A stretch of 64,000 bases of DNA from Streptomyces pseudovenezuelae (GTDB lineage Bacteria > Actinomycetota > Actinomycetes > Streptomycetales > Streptomycetaceae): positions 70,396-134,395 of the forward strand of contig NZ_KQ948148.1 of assembly GCF_001513955.1 (NCBI RefSeq), written 5' to 3'. The notes beneath the pieces were generated by a model. The model worked only from the letters and a program-made list of their open reading frames with translations. It did not search any database and had not been told where the DNA came from. This document shows, piece by piece, positions 49,448 to 57,553 of the stretch. Positions within the stretch are counted from its first letter, which is position 1. Each line of letters starts with the position of its first letter. The position numbers were made by a program, and so were the translations under genes.

Positions 49448-50599
49448 ATGGCGGTCACAACGCCATTGCTGGCCCACAAGATCAACTCACCTGCCGACAT
49501 TCCACCCCAGGACGTCCACGACGGGATCACGCGCATCCTCGCCTTACCGGAGGGCCACACGCGCGACGTGATGCTGGGAAGCGTCCTGACGGGACTGCTC
49601 CTGCGGGGGCCACGGTTGGAGGAGGTCGAGGCCGCTGTCCAGGCCGCGACATCCCTGGACCGAAGCAACTGGGACTTCCACCAGCCGCCGGAGGGCATGC
49701 GGTTCGTCGGCTACACGGGCAGCGGGAAGAAGACCTTCAAGACGATCAACCTCAGTACCGCCGCCGCGCTGGTGGCGGCCACCGGGGGAGCACACGTCGC
49801 GAAGCTCGGATCGCGCAGTGCGTCGTCGAAGACCGGGTCCCGCGACTTCATCGACCTCGTGGGCGCGACGAGCGACACGGTGCCGCACCAGGAGATGGTC
49901 GACATCACGGCGGAGACCGGCTTCGGGTTCTTCTCCATCGAGAACCGCGTGCCCGAGTTCGACCGCCGCTACGGCGGCAGGTTCCAGGCCGTGCACGCCC
50001 TCAGCCTGGCGTTCCCCGCCCTCCTCAGCCCGGTCACCTGCACCGCCTACGTGTACGGCCTCTCGCACCCCGCGGTCGGCGCTTCCGCCCGGCTGCTCTC
50101 CAGATTCGGCCTGGCCGACGTGACGGTCATCAACTCCAGCCTCGGCAAGGCGGTGCAGGTCGACGAACTGATCCCCGGAAGCACCGTGCGAGCCTGCCGC
50201 ATCAACGCCGGCGACGAGGACCTGGCCTTCAACGACGAAGTACGCAAGGGCGCGTCCTCGATGCCGCAGGACCTGACGTCCGTCACCCAACACGAGGACC
50301 CTCGGGAGAACGTCGCCGCCGCGATACGCGTACTGGCAGGCCATGACGCCAGTCAGGCGCGGAACGCGGTCGCCCTCAACGCGGCTTTGCTCATGGTGAT
50401 GTCCGAGGCGGTGCCCACCGTCCAATCCGGCATCGACACGGCACTCACCATCATCGACGCCGGCGCGGGTCTGGACACGCTGCAGCAGTTCGTACGCCTC
50501 ACCGGCGGTGCCCCGGACAAGCTCCGCTCGCTCCTTCGGCCCGTCTCCCCGACAGCCCTCCTGGTCATCCCTGGCAACAAGGAGAAGGCCCCATGCTGA
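49448..50599 (+). CDS. TrpD-like (glycosyl transferase family 3) phosphoribosyltransferase
   Basis: 383 residues from ATG 49448 with GGAAGGAGCC upstream. It matches the anthranilate phosphoribosyltransferase/thymidine phosphorylase fold: FVGYTGSGKKTFKTINLSTAAALVAATGGAHVAKLGSRSASSKTGSRD (shown in parts), i.e. the PRPP-loop GTGSGKKTFK-like segment and the KxGSRxxSSxTGS stretch, and LVGATSDTVPHQEMVDITAETGFGFF. Residues VAKLGSRSA replace the VAKHGNRA of TrpD, so anthranilate is probably not the acceptor. It may attach phosphoribose to an amine, C-nucleophile or base. The stop overlaps the radical SAM start by seven bases. Confidence 0.85.
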   Translation: MAVTTPLLAHKINSPADIPPQDVHDGITRILALPEGHTRDVMLGSVLTGLLLRGPRLEEVEAAVQAATSLDRSNWDFHQPPEGMRFVGYTGSGKKTFKTINLSTAAALVAATGGAHVAKLGSRSASSKTGSRDFIDLVGATSDTVPHQEMVDITAETGFGFFSIENRVPEFDRRYGGRFQAVHALSLAFPALLSPVTCTAYVYGLSHPAVGASARLLSRFGLADVTVINSSLGKAVQVDELIPGSTVRACRINAGDEDLAFNDEVRKGASSMPQDLTSVTQHEDPRENVAAAIRVLAGHDASQARNAVALNAALLMVMSEAVPTVQSGIDTALTIIDAGAGLDTLQQFVRLTGGAPDKLRSLLRPVSPTALLVIPGNKEKAPC

Positions 50600-51489
50600 C
50601 GCACGACGAACTCGCGATCGTTCACCTGGTCCTCAACACCGACTGCAACGCCTGGGACCTGGCACCGACCAGCGCCTCACCGGGTGTGTGCTGGTTCTGC
50701 TACCGGGAGCGCAACCGGGTCAAGACGGACCCGGACACCGTCCGGAGGGTCATCGACCAGGTCCGCGCCGAGTCCGAAGCCCACCGGGTCGTGTTCACCG
50801 GCGGCGACCCCGTGATGCCCTACGACAACCACCTGGAGGTCGCCCTCAGGCACGCACGGGAAGCCGGATTCGAAACTAATCTGCACACCAACGGACTGCT
50901 CCTGAGCGACCGTTACGCGGGGGTGCGCGACCACGTGACCCTCTACTCCCTGGCCATCGACGGTCCGGGGGCAGACTCGGCCGACTGGTTCCGCGGGCAG
51001 GGCTACTTCGAACGGTTCCGGTCCAACGTCGAGTTTCTCGTCGCCGACCGGCGCCGACTCGCCTTCAACACGTTCACTACGGCCGCGTCCGTGCGGGAGC
51101 TGCCGCGGCTGGCGGAGTTCGTCGCCAGCATCGCTGACCGCACGGAGGTCGAGTACTGGCTGATCTCCCAGTACAGGCCCATCGGCCGTGCCAGCGCGGG
51201 CAAGGCGGAGCTCTACGGCTTCGAGCGGGATGACTTCGTCCGGGCCGTGGACGGGGTGCGCGGCGCCGTCGCCCCGGTGGAGATCTTCGCCCAGCCCACG
51301 CGGGCGCCCGAGGACCCGTACCCGTTCCGCGTCTGGGTCCTCGCCGACGGAACGGTCACCGCGGACCTCGGCAGCGTCGCCGCACCTCGCAACGCCGTGG
51401 TCGGGGGCCTGCTGACTGACGGCTTCGAGCCGCTGGTCCGCCGGGCCTTCGCCCTACGAGAGCAGCCTCAGTTGGAGGGAATCGCATGA
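50593..51489 (+). CDS. Radical SAM enzyme with CX14CX2C cluster loop
   Basis: 298 residues. The 4Fe-4S-binding cysteines are Cys18, Cys33 and Cys36 (CX14CX2C), unlike the usual CX3CX2C. The same spacing is known from one QueE (7-carboxy-7-deazaguanine synthase) subclass. The GGDP SAM-binding motif is at residues 70-73 (VVFTGGDPVMPYDNHLEVAL), with FETNLHTNGLLL after it. No SPASM or second cluster is visible. It is expected to cleave SAM to a 5'-deoxyadenosyl radical and rearrange or oxidise a substrate made by the operon. Overlaps the aaRS-like gene by ATGA. Confidence 0.88.
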   Translation: MLTHDELAIVHLVLNTDCNAWDLAPTSASPGVCWFCYRERNRVKTDPDTVRRVIDQVRAESEAHRVVFTGGDPVMPYDNHLEVALRHAREAGFETNLHTNGLLLSDRYAGVRDHVTLYSLAIDGPGADSADWFRGQGYFERFRSNVEFLVADRRRLAFNTFTTAASVRELPRLAEFVASIADRTEVEYWLISQYRPIGRASAGKAELYGFERDDFVRAVDGVRGAVAPVEIFAQPTRAPEDPYPFRVWVLADGTVTADLGSVAAPRNAVVGGLLTDGFEPLVRRAFALREQPQLEGIA

Positions 51490-52502
51490 AGTTCGACACC
51501 GCCTACTACGAGAGCGTCATCGACCAGCACCAGTACGAGCACTTGGGCCTCGGCACCATCGACTTCGCCCTCGCGGGAATGAGCCCCGGCGACCTGCACA
51601 CGAAGTGGGTGTGCCACACCGGGGCGCGGGAGTTCGCGGACGCCGTCGCGGCGGGCCGGCCGACGATCGTCACCACCGGCATCGGGCTCGGCGGCCCGCC
51701 GCACGCCGGCACCCTCTTCCAGCTGCTGCGCGCGGTCAAGCTCCAGCAGCACGGGCTCGACGTGCAGATTGTGCTGGGTGACCTCGACTCCTACAACGCG
51801 CGTCGCACGCCGCTGGACGCGGTGCGCCGCCTGGCCGACCAGTACGAGGAGTTCGCGCTTGGGCTCGGCTTCGACCCGGGGCGCGGTGTACTGCGTCGGC
51901 AGGAGGGCGAGACCGACGTCATGGCCACCGCGTTCCTGCTCTCGCGCCATCTGGACGACGACGACTTCCAGTGGGCCGAGGAGGACCTCGCCGGGCTCTA
52001 CCGCAACCACGGCGTCTTCGACCACCTCAACTACGGCATGAAGCAGGCCACGTTGCTGATGGCCGCTGACTTCGTGCACTTGCTGCGCGAAGGACGGCAC
52101 GTGCTGGTGTCCCTGGGCGTCGACGAGCACAAGTACGTCGCCCTCGCCCGGCGCGGGGCGGAACGCTGGGGTCTGCCCGCAGACCGGCTCGCCGGCATCT
52201 ACACCAAGATGATCCCGGGCCTCGGGGGCCTGCCGAAGATGAGCAAGAGCATCCCCGGCTCCGGAATCGACGGCTCCATGCCCGCCGAGGACATCAGGGC
52301 CCTGCTGGCGGCGGACACCGACTCGGCGCCCTCCGACGACGGGTCGGCCCTGCTCCAGATGTACGCGTGTCTGCCCGAGGTCGGCCAGGCGGAGTACGAC
52401 CGCGCCTCCACCGCGCGACGCGCCGGAGACCGGGAGTGGCGTGTGATCCGCGAGGAGCTCGTCGAGCGGCTGATCACGCTGTTCTCCTGCTGGCCGAAGT
52501 AG
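51486..52502 (+). CDS. TrpRS-like class I aminoacyl-tRNA synthetase paralogue
   Basis: 338 residues with the class Ic Rossmann catalytic fold. The HIGH motif is PHAG (residues 72-75; GIGLGGPPHAGTLFQLL) and KMSKS is intact (LPKMSKSIPGSG, 251-255). VSLGVDEHKYVALARRG corresponds to the GVDQ-type motif of TrpRS. The overall length equals a minimal TrpRS. Being inside a biosynthetic operon, it may activate an amino acid (Trp, Tyr or analogue) for transfer from tRNA or directly to an acceptor, or be a resistance copy. It is not the housekeeping type as judged from the HIGH variant. Confidence 0.85.
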   Translation: MKFDTAYYESVIDQHQYEHLGLGTIDFALAGMSPGDLHTKWVCHTGAREFADAVAAGRPTIVTTGIGLGGPPHAGTLFQLLRAVKLQQHGLDVQIVLGDLDSYNARRTPLDAVRRLADQYEEFALGLGFDPGRGVLRRQEGETDVMATAFLLSRHLDDDDFQWAEEDLAGLYRNHGVFDHLNYGMKQATLLMAADFVHLLREGRHVLVSLGVDEHKYVALARRGAERWGLPADRLAGIYTKMIPGLGGLPKMSKSIPGSGIDGSMPAEDIRALLAADTDSAPSDDGSALLQMYACLPEVGQAEYDRASTARRAGDREWRVIREELVERLITLFSCWPK

Positions 52503-52595
52503 CAGGCCCCCTCCGAGGGAGCGCCGAACCCGCGGCCGTACTAGGCCGTGTGCCCTCTGTCGCACCACACACCCGAGCAAGCAAGGAGTCTGACT

Positions 52596-53360
52596 GTGCA
52601 CGCGGACACCACAACCACATCACAGCCCCTGACCGGCCTCGATGCCCCGCAGTCCCCAGCCCTCTCCGAGTCCTCGCAGCCGATAGGCGGCCCCGAGACC
52701 TTCTTCATTCGCCGCGGCTATCGCAGCCGGAGCGAGGTCGAGTACTTCCTTGACGAGACGGACGACACCGTCACCTGGCAGCCCGACGTGTACCCCTACG
52801 CCGCCGAACGGGCCAAGGAGCTCGGCCGTGACGTCGTGATCGACATCGGCTGCGGGCAGGCAGGCAAGCTGGCCTCGCTCGCCGCCGAGCACCCCGACTG
52901 GACCTTCGTCGGCGTGGACTTCGGGGACAACCTGCGCTGGTGCCACGACAACCACCCCTTCGGACAGTGGGTGGAGGCGGACCTCGAATCGGCAGAGCGG
53001 CTGCCGCTCGACCCGGACCTCGTCCGCCGGTCGGTGGTGATCTGCTCTGACGTGATCGAGCACCTGGTGGACCCGGCCCCGGCCCTGTCCCTCATCCTGG
53101 CCCTGCTGCGGGAGGGCAGCGCCGCTGCCGTCCTGTCCACACCGGCCCGTGAGTGCCGCAGCGGCTACGACACCCCTGGACCGCCGCGCAACCCCAGCCA
53201 TGTGCGGGAGTGGGCAAGCGACGAGTTCCAGGCGCTGCTGCGGGCGTCCGGATTCGAGATCCACTACGCGGGCCTCACCCGAAGCGACGACGCCTCCAAC
53301 GGTCTGTCCACCCAGCTGCTCCTCGTCGGCGTGGGAGGGACGGAGGTGGGAGAACAGTGA
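52596..53360 (+). CDS. SAM-dependent class I methyltransferase
   Basis: 254 residues from GTG 52596, after AAGGAG. Motif I is VVIDIGCGQAGKLASLAA, with the adenosyl-binding acidic residue in FVGVDFGDNL and the motif IV VVICSDVIEHLVDPAPAL. It lies 93 bases after the aaRS-like gene, the only gap of any size in the operon, and its TGA overlaps the GTG of the next glycosyltransferase. The acceptor is not known. Confidence 0.87.
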   Translation: MHADTTTTSQPLTGLDAPQSPALSESSQPIGGPETFFIRRGYRSRSEVEYFLDETDDTVTWQPDVYPYAAERAKELGRDVVIDIGCGQAGKLASLAAEHPDWTFVGVDFGDNLRWCHDNHPFGQWVEADLESAERLPLDPDLVRRSVVICSDVIEHLVDPAPALSLILALLREGSAAAVLSTPARECRSGYDTPGPPRNPSHVREWASDEFQALLRASGFEIHYAGLTRSDDASNGLSTQLLLVGVGGTEVGEQ

Positions 53361-54448
53361 CGGCGGTTCCCCGGTCCAGGGGCCTGCGTGTCGTTCACCT
53401 GCCGGCTCGTACCCCGTACGCGTGGAAGCTCCAGAGCCCTGACTTCCACATCCTGAACGGGACAGAGATTCCCACGGGCGAGACTGTGCCAGAGGCGGTC
53501 AGCGCCGCATGGCTACTCGAACACGGCCCTCTCACGTGGCTCGACGTCCTGCACCTGCACCACATCGACTTCGAGGACATCGCCAACTTGGAGCGCCTGC
53601 TCGACGCGTGCCTGGGCTACGGGGTCAACGTGGTCTTCACCGCCCATGACACCCGGCCCATGGTCGGCAACGCCGAAGGCTTCGTCGAGCGGCTGCGGCT
53701 GCTCCGATCTGCCGAGGTCAGCTGGGTCTGTCTCACTGAGGGATCCGTCACGAGGCTCACGGAGGTCCTCGGAGAGCGTGTCACTGCAACGGTCATCCCC
53801 CACGGATACGTCGCTGCCCCGGAGTCGCTGGCTGACCTGGAGCGCGAGGCGTGGGACCCGGGGGCCAGGTACCTCATGTTCGGTGCCTCCCGGGCCAGCA
53901 GGGACCAGTTGTCCACCATGGCCAACTGGAGCCTGGGGATCACGGATCCCCACAGCACGCTCCACGTCCTCCTGCGCGCGTTCAGCCCTGCGGACTTCGC
54001 TGACGCCGGCCGTGCCCCGCTGCTCCTGGAGACGGCCCGGCACGATCCCCGTATCCGCCTCACCATGCGCCCGTATCCCACGGACGACGAAGTGGTCAGA
54101 GCCGGGCTGGCTTCGGACTCCCTGCTGCTGCCGTACCTCTGGGGGAGTCACTCCGGGCAGCTGGAACTGGCCTTCGACCTGAACCTGCTTCCGGTCTGCT
54201 CCTTCACAGGGCACTTGCCCGAGCAGTACGAGCGGCACAAGGGATTCGTCGAGGAACCCGAATGGTTCGATTGGTCGCAGGGGCATCCCAACCTCTTCGG
54301 AGAGAAGTTCCTGACCGCGCTGGAGAAGGCGGCAGCACGACTCGACTCCAGGCCCCGCCGCCTCGACCGCGAGTTCCTCGACTACAGGACCCAGGAACAC
54401 AGGACGATCCTGGACGACTACGCCCACGTGTACGGGGGTGACCTGTGA
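53357..54448 (+). CDS. Glycosyltransferase-like protein, GT-B fold
   Basis: 363 residues from GTG 53357. N-terminal domain LRVVHLPARTPYAWKLQ, DVLHLHHIDFEDIANLE and VVFTAHDTRPMVGN, then TVIPHGYVAAPESLAD typical of GT4/GT1 GT-B enzymes. The C-terminal half contains RPYPTDDEVVRAGLASDSLLLPYLWGSHSGQLELAFDLNLLP with a donor-site-like E. The family could not be named more precisely. It overlaps the next gene (GTGA). Together they suggest that two sugars are added. Confidence 0.75.
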   Translation: MTAVPRSRGLRVVHLPARTPYAWKLQSPDFHILNGTEIPTGETVPEAVSAAWLLEHGPLTWLDVLHLHHIDFEDIANLERLLDACLGYGVNVVFTAHDTRPMVGNAEGFVERLRLLRSAEVSWVCLTEGSVTRLTEVLGERVTATVIPHGYVAAPESLADLEREAWDPGARYLMFGASRASRDQLSTMANWSLGITDPHSTLHVLLRAFSPADFADAGRAPLLLETARHDPRIRLTMRPYPTDDEVVRAGLASDSLLLPYLWGSHSGQLELAFDLNLLPVCSFTGHLPEQYERHKGFVEEPEWFDWSQGHPNLFGEKFLTALEKAAARLDSRPRRLDREFLDYRTQEHRTILDDYAHVYGGDL

Positions 54449-55356
54449 GCGCCCCTCCGCGTATTTCGTGCGTGATCCTGTGCCACAACTACGGCCGATA
54501 TCTCGACCAGGCCATAACAAGCTGTCTGAAACAGGAGCCTGGAAACTTCGTCCTTCACGAAATCATCGTCATTGACGACGGATCCAACGACGAAACTGAG
54601 GAGGTATGCCGTCGCCACGAAAAGAACGTCAAGGTCATCCGGAGGAGCCAGCAAGGTTTCGGCCAAACCTTGACCGACGCTTTTCTCCTCAGCACAGGCG
54701 ACTGGGTGGCTCCGCTCGACGCCGATGACTGGTTCTACCCATCGAAGCTCCGTACGTGCGCCGAGGCGATGACGGGTGAAACGCTGTTCATCGAGCACTG
54801 GGAGAACGTCGTCGACTCCAACGGAAACCCCAAGCTGAAAGACCCGCACCCGGGCGGAAACACGAGCACGTTGGTGGTCCATCGCCAGGCTGCTCTCAGC
54901 CTCCTGCCGGTGAGCAACGAGATCTTCTTCCACGCGCTGCGCGAGGCCGGCCGCGGCGCCGTCCTCCAGGACCCGTTGACCTTCTATCGGGTCCACTCGC
55001 ACAGCATGACCGACCGAAGTACGCCCGGCCTGTCGCAGGACTATCGGGCCGAGGTGTGTCTGGGGCTCTCGGATCGTCTCCGCATGATGTACGGGGACCC
55101 TCCCACCTGGGCGACCACTCGCCAGCTCAGGGGGATCTCCCAGCATTTCCGCGCACTCGCTTCCGGGCACAGAGTGGAATCCGCCCTGCAGCGAAAGGAG
55201 CACCTGCCCGCCATGATCTTCCTTCCGGGGATGCTCATCGCCACGCTCCGAGCCCGAGACCCAATAGCCCCGTGGCTCCGGTCCCTCTCCAGTGCGATCG
55301 CGGGCCGGCCGCTGGTACAGCTCTCGACAGCCCAAGGAGAGCGGGCTCAACCGTGA
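54445..55356 (+). CDS. Glycosyltransferase family 2
   Basis: 303 residues from GTG 54445. GT-A fold: PRISCVILCHNYGRYLDQAI, EIIVIDDGSNDETEEVC, and the metal-binding LDADDW. A non-catalytic C-terminal helical region follows (RSLSSAIAGRPLVQL). It is the last gene of the operon before the tyrS hairpin; it overlaps the previous glycosyltransferase by four bases. Confidence 0.9.
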   Translation: MSAPPRISCVILCHNYGRYLDQAITSCLKQEPGNFVLHEIIVIDDGSNDETEEVCRRHEKNVKVIRRSQQGFGQTLTDAFLLSTGDWVAPLDADDWFYPSKLRTCAEAMTGETLFIEHWENVVDSNGNPKLKDPHPGGNTSTLVVHRQAALSLLPVSNEIFFHALREAGRGAVLQDPLTFYRVHSHSMTDRSTPGLSQDYRAEVCLGLSDRLRMMYGDPPTWATTRQLRGISQHFRALASGHRVESALQRKEHLPAMIFLPGMLIATLRARDPIAPWLRSLSSAIAGRPLVQLSTAQGERAQP

Positions 55357-55378
55357 TCATTCCGGTGATGCGACGAGG

Positions 55379-55400
55379 GCGGCGATGATAAAATCGCCGC
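55379..55400 (+). terminator. Hairpin between GT2 and tyrS
   Basis: GCGGCGAT, GATAAA loop, ATCGCCGC: a perfect 8-bp stem 22 bases after the GT2 stop. No T-tract. It may end the operon or act as attenuator before tyrS. Confidence 0.5.
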
Positions 55401-55453
55401 TTCCAATCCCTACTGGTCAGGCCAGTTGTCCGACCCAGGAGCGTATAAGCGCC

Positions 55454-56857
55454 ATGAGCCGTTTGAGCGAGTCTGTCACCCGTGTCATGCACATCCTCGA
55501 TGGGGCGGACCTGGGCGCGGACTATACGGCCGCGCAGCTGCTCAGCGAGACGACGGCACGGCGCTCCCTGGACCTCTCCGACCTCTCCCCCGAGGAGCAG
55601 GCCGCACTGGTCGAGGGGCGTGCGAACCACCTGATCCCTTCGGCTGCGGTGCTCGCCGGGAAGATCGAAGCCGCACAGGCCGCCGGACGCCCGTTCGTCG
55701 TCAAGTACGGCATCGACCCGACCTCGCCTGACGTCCACCTGGGCCACGCGGTACCGATCATCATCGCCAGCCGGTTCCAGCGGATGGGCCACCACGTCGT
55801 CTTCATCATCGGCGACGTGACGGCCAAGATCGGTGACCCGTCGGGACGGTCCTCGGATCGACCGCCGCTCACCGACGAGGACATCGCCCGCAACCTGAGT
55901 GGCTACCAGCAGCAGGTCACGCCGTTCATCGATTTCGAGCGTGCCGACCTGCGCTTCAACGGCGAGTGGCTGAACAAGGTCACCCTGCCGGAGCTCGTCG
56001 GGGTTCTTGCCCGGGTACCGGTCTCCATGTCGCTCCAGCGCGAGGACTTCCGCACCCGGCTTGCCGATGGCCATGGGCTGTCCGTCGCCGAGTTCGTCTA
56101 CTCCGTCGTCATGGCCTGGGACTCCGTGGCCATCGACGCCGATGTCGAACTCGGCGGTGTGGACCAGCTGTTGAACCTCCAGATGTGCCGCAAGGTCATG
56201 GAGATCTCGGAGCAGGACCCCGAGGTCGTCATCACCACCCCGCTCATCGAGGGCACCGACGGCACGGGCACCAAGATGAGCAAGAGCAAGGGGAACTACG
56301 TGGGCCTGACGGCGTCGCCTGATGACGTCTACGGCCGGCTGATGTCCATCCCCGACCACCTGACCGAGCCGTACCTCCAGCTGCTCACCGAGTGGACGGA
56401 CGACGAGATCCGCGTGATCACCAAGCGTCTGGAGGAGGGGACCGCGCACCCGATGGCGATCAAGCGCATCCTCGCCGGCGAGGTGGTGGCCGCCCTCCAC
56501 GGCCTGGACGCTGCTGCCGCCGCTCGCGCGGAGTTCACGGCGCGCTTCTCCAAGCGCTCTTTCGCGGACACCCAGAACCTCCCCGTCGTCTCCCTGAAGG
56601 ACCACGCCGAGGACACGCTCGGGGCGCTGATCAGCCGCACGCTGGACTTCGCTCCCAGCATTTCCGCCGTGCGCCGTGTGGCTCAGCAGAAGGGCCTCCG
56701 TCTGATCCTTGAGGCGGACGGAGAGCAGGCACCTACGCCGCTCACCGAGGCGTCCGTGCAGCAGACGCTCGGTGAGGTCGTGAGCGAGGTTGGGGCACTC
56801 GAAGGTGCCGAGCTGTACCTCAAGGTCGGCCGTAAGGTCGCCCGCATCGACGTCTGA
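55454..56857 (+). CDS. tyrS: Tyrosyl-tRNA synthetase (KMSKS type)
   Basis: 467 residues from ATG 55454. HIGH is HLGH (residues 95-98; KYGIDPTSPDVHLGH) and KMSKS is TKMSKSKGNYV (274-278); VELGGVDQLLNLQMC binds tyrosine, and the C-terminus carries an S4-like anticodon-binding domain. It has about 60 extra residues before the catalytic core. This is the TyrZ-like subclass, unlike the usual actinomycete housekeeping TyrRS (which, from memory, has KFGKT). An extra TyrRS of a different subclass next to a biosynthetic operon is a common sign of self-resistance. Confidence 0.92.
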   Translation: MSRLSESVTRVMHILDGADLGADYTAAQLLSETTARRSLDLSDLSPEEQAALVEGRANHLIPSAAVLAGKIEAAQAAGRPFVVKYGIDPTSPDVHLGHAVPIIIASRFQRMGHHVVFIIGDVTAKIGDPSGRSSDRPPLTDEDIARNLSGYQQQVTPFIDFERADLRFNGEWLNKVTLPELVGVLARVPVSMSLQREDFRTRLADGHGLSVAEFVYSVVMAWDSVAIDADVELGGVDQLLNLQMCRKVMEISEQDPEVVITTPLIEGTDGTGTKMSKSKGNYVGLTASPDDVYGRLMSIPDHLTEPYLQLLTEWTDDEIRVITKRLEEGTAHPMAIKRILAGEVVAALHGLDAAAAARAEFTARFSKRSFADTQNLPVVSLKDHAEDTLGALISRTLDFAPSISAVRRVAQQKGLRLILEADGEQAPTPLTEASVQQTLGEVVSEVGALEGAELYLKVGRKVARIDV

Positions 56858-56867
56858 GTTCAGGCGC

Positions 56868-56897
56868 GGCGCCGACTCACCATCGTGAGTCGGCGCC
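56868..56897 (+). terminator. tyrS terminator
   Basis: GGCGCCGACTCAC, CATC loop, GTGAGTCGGCGCC: a 13-bp perfect stem 11 bases after the tyrS stop, followed by GTTCTGCTT. Confidence 0.9.
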
Positions 56898-57124
56898 GTT
56901 CTGCTTGCGCTCGATGCGACCCGCCAGCCGCGCGATCCAGGAGAGGCACTGATGGCGGGCGATGCCCTGGAGAAGTGTCGCTTTCGAGGTTGTGGGCGGC
57001 CAGGGCACGCCCGGAGAGACGGTGTGCTGTTATGCAAGACCGTCTGGTGCTGAAAGCTCCTGGTCGTTGCAGCGATGTGCTCGGCATCGATTCTTCAGAC
57101 GTTATCCCAGTTCGCTGGGGCGAT

Positions 57125-57553
57125 TTATTCATCCAGTTTGCTACGGCTGGTGCCGGAGGAGCGTCGCATTCGGTACCAAATCCGGCCCCACCAAGACGCT
57201 TGTCCCGCCAGAGGTTGAGGGATGGCCTCGATGTGCGCGGCGCGGTCGCGGGAGCTAGCGACTCGACTGGCTGCCGCCGAGATTCCTGGCAACCAGTCGA
57301 TACGGTCGCTGCGGACGTAGTAGTGCGACCTGCACTGCTGTTGTCCGTTTCCAACGGACGGTCTCAGGGACACAGTGCCATCGAAGGTCAGGGTCCAGTC
57401 GTGCGGTCCGAATGGTGTGACGACCTTCGAACCACATCCGCACGCGCACAGATGGACTGCGGTTTCGAACTGCATCGAGATGTACAGCTTACCCGGCTCG
57501 GGTTCGGCCGGGATGTGCTCGATGAACACCGGCATCAAGGATCGAGCTTTCAC
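57125..57553 (-). CDS. DUF6527 zinc-binding-like protein of a Ubl operon
   Basis: 142 residues from GTG 57553, whose codon overlaps the stop of the ThiF gene (GTGA). A Cys cluster, CACGC (Cys36, 38, 40) with Cys74 and His77 (QQQCRSHYYV), suggests a zinc site. The conserved DWTLTFDGTVSLRPS stretch lies between. DUF6527 genes are regularly found next to ThiF/E1 and ubiquitin-like genes in bacterial conjugation systems. Its biochemical role is unknown: an adaptor or metal-dependent factor is possible. The 227 bases to the tyrS terminator hold nothing clear. Confidence 0.82.
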   Translation of the reverse strand: MKARSLMPVFIEHIPAEPEPGKLYISMQFETAVHLCACGCGSKVVTPFGPHDWTLTFDGTVSLRPSVGNGQQQCRSHYYVRSDRIDWLPGISAAASRVASSRDRAAHIEAIPQPLAGQASWWGRIWYRMRRSSGTSRSKLDE

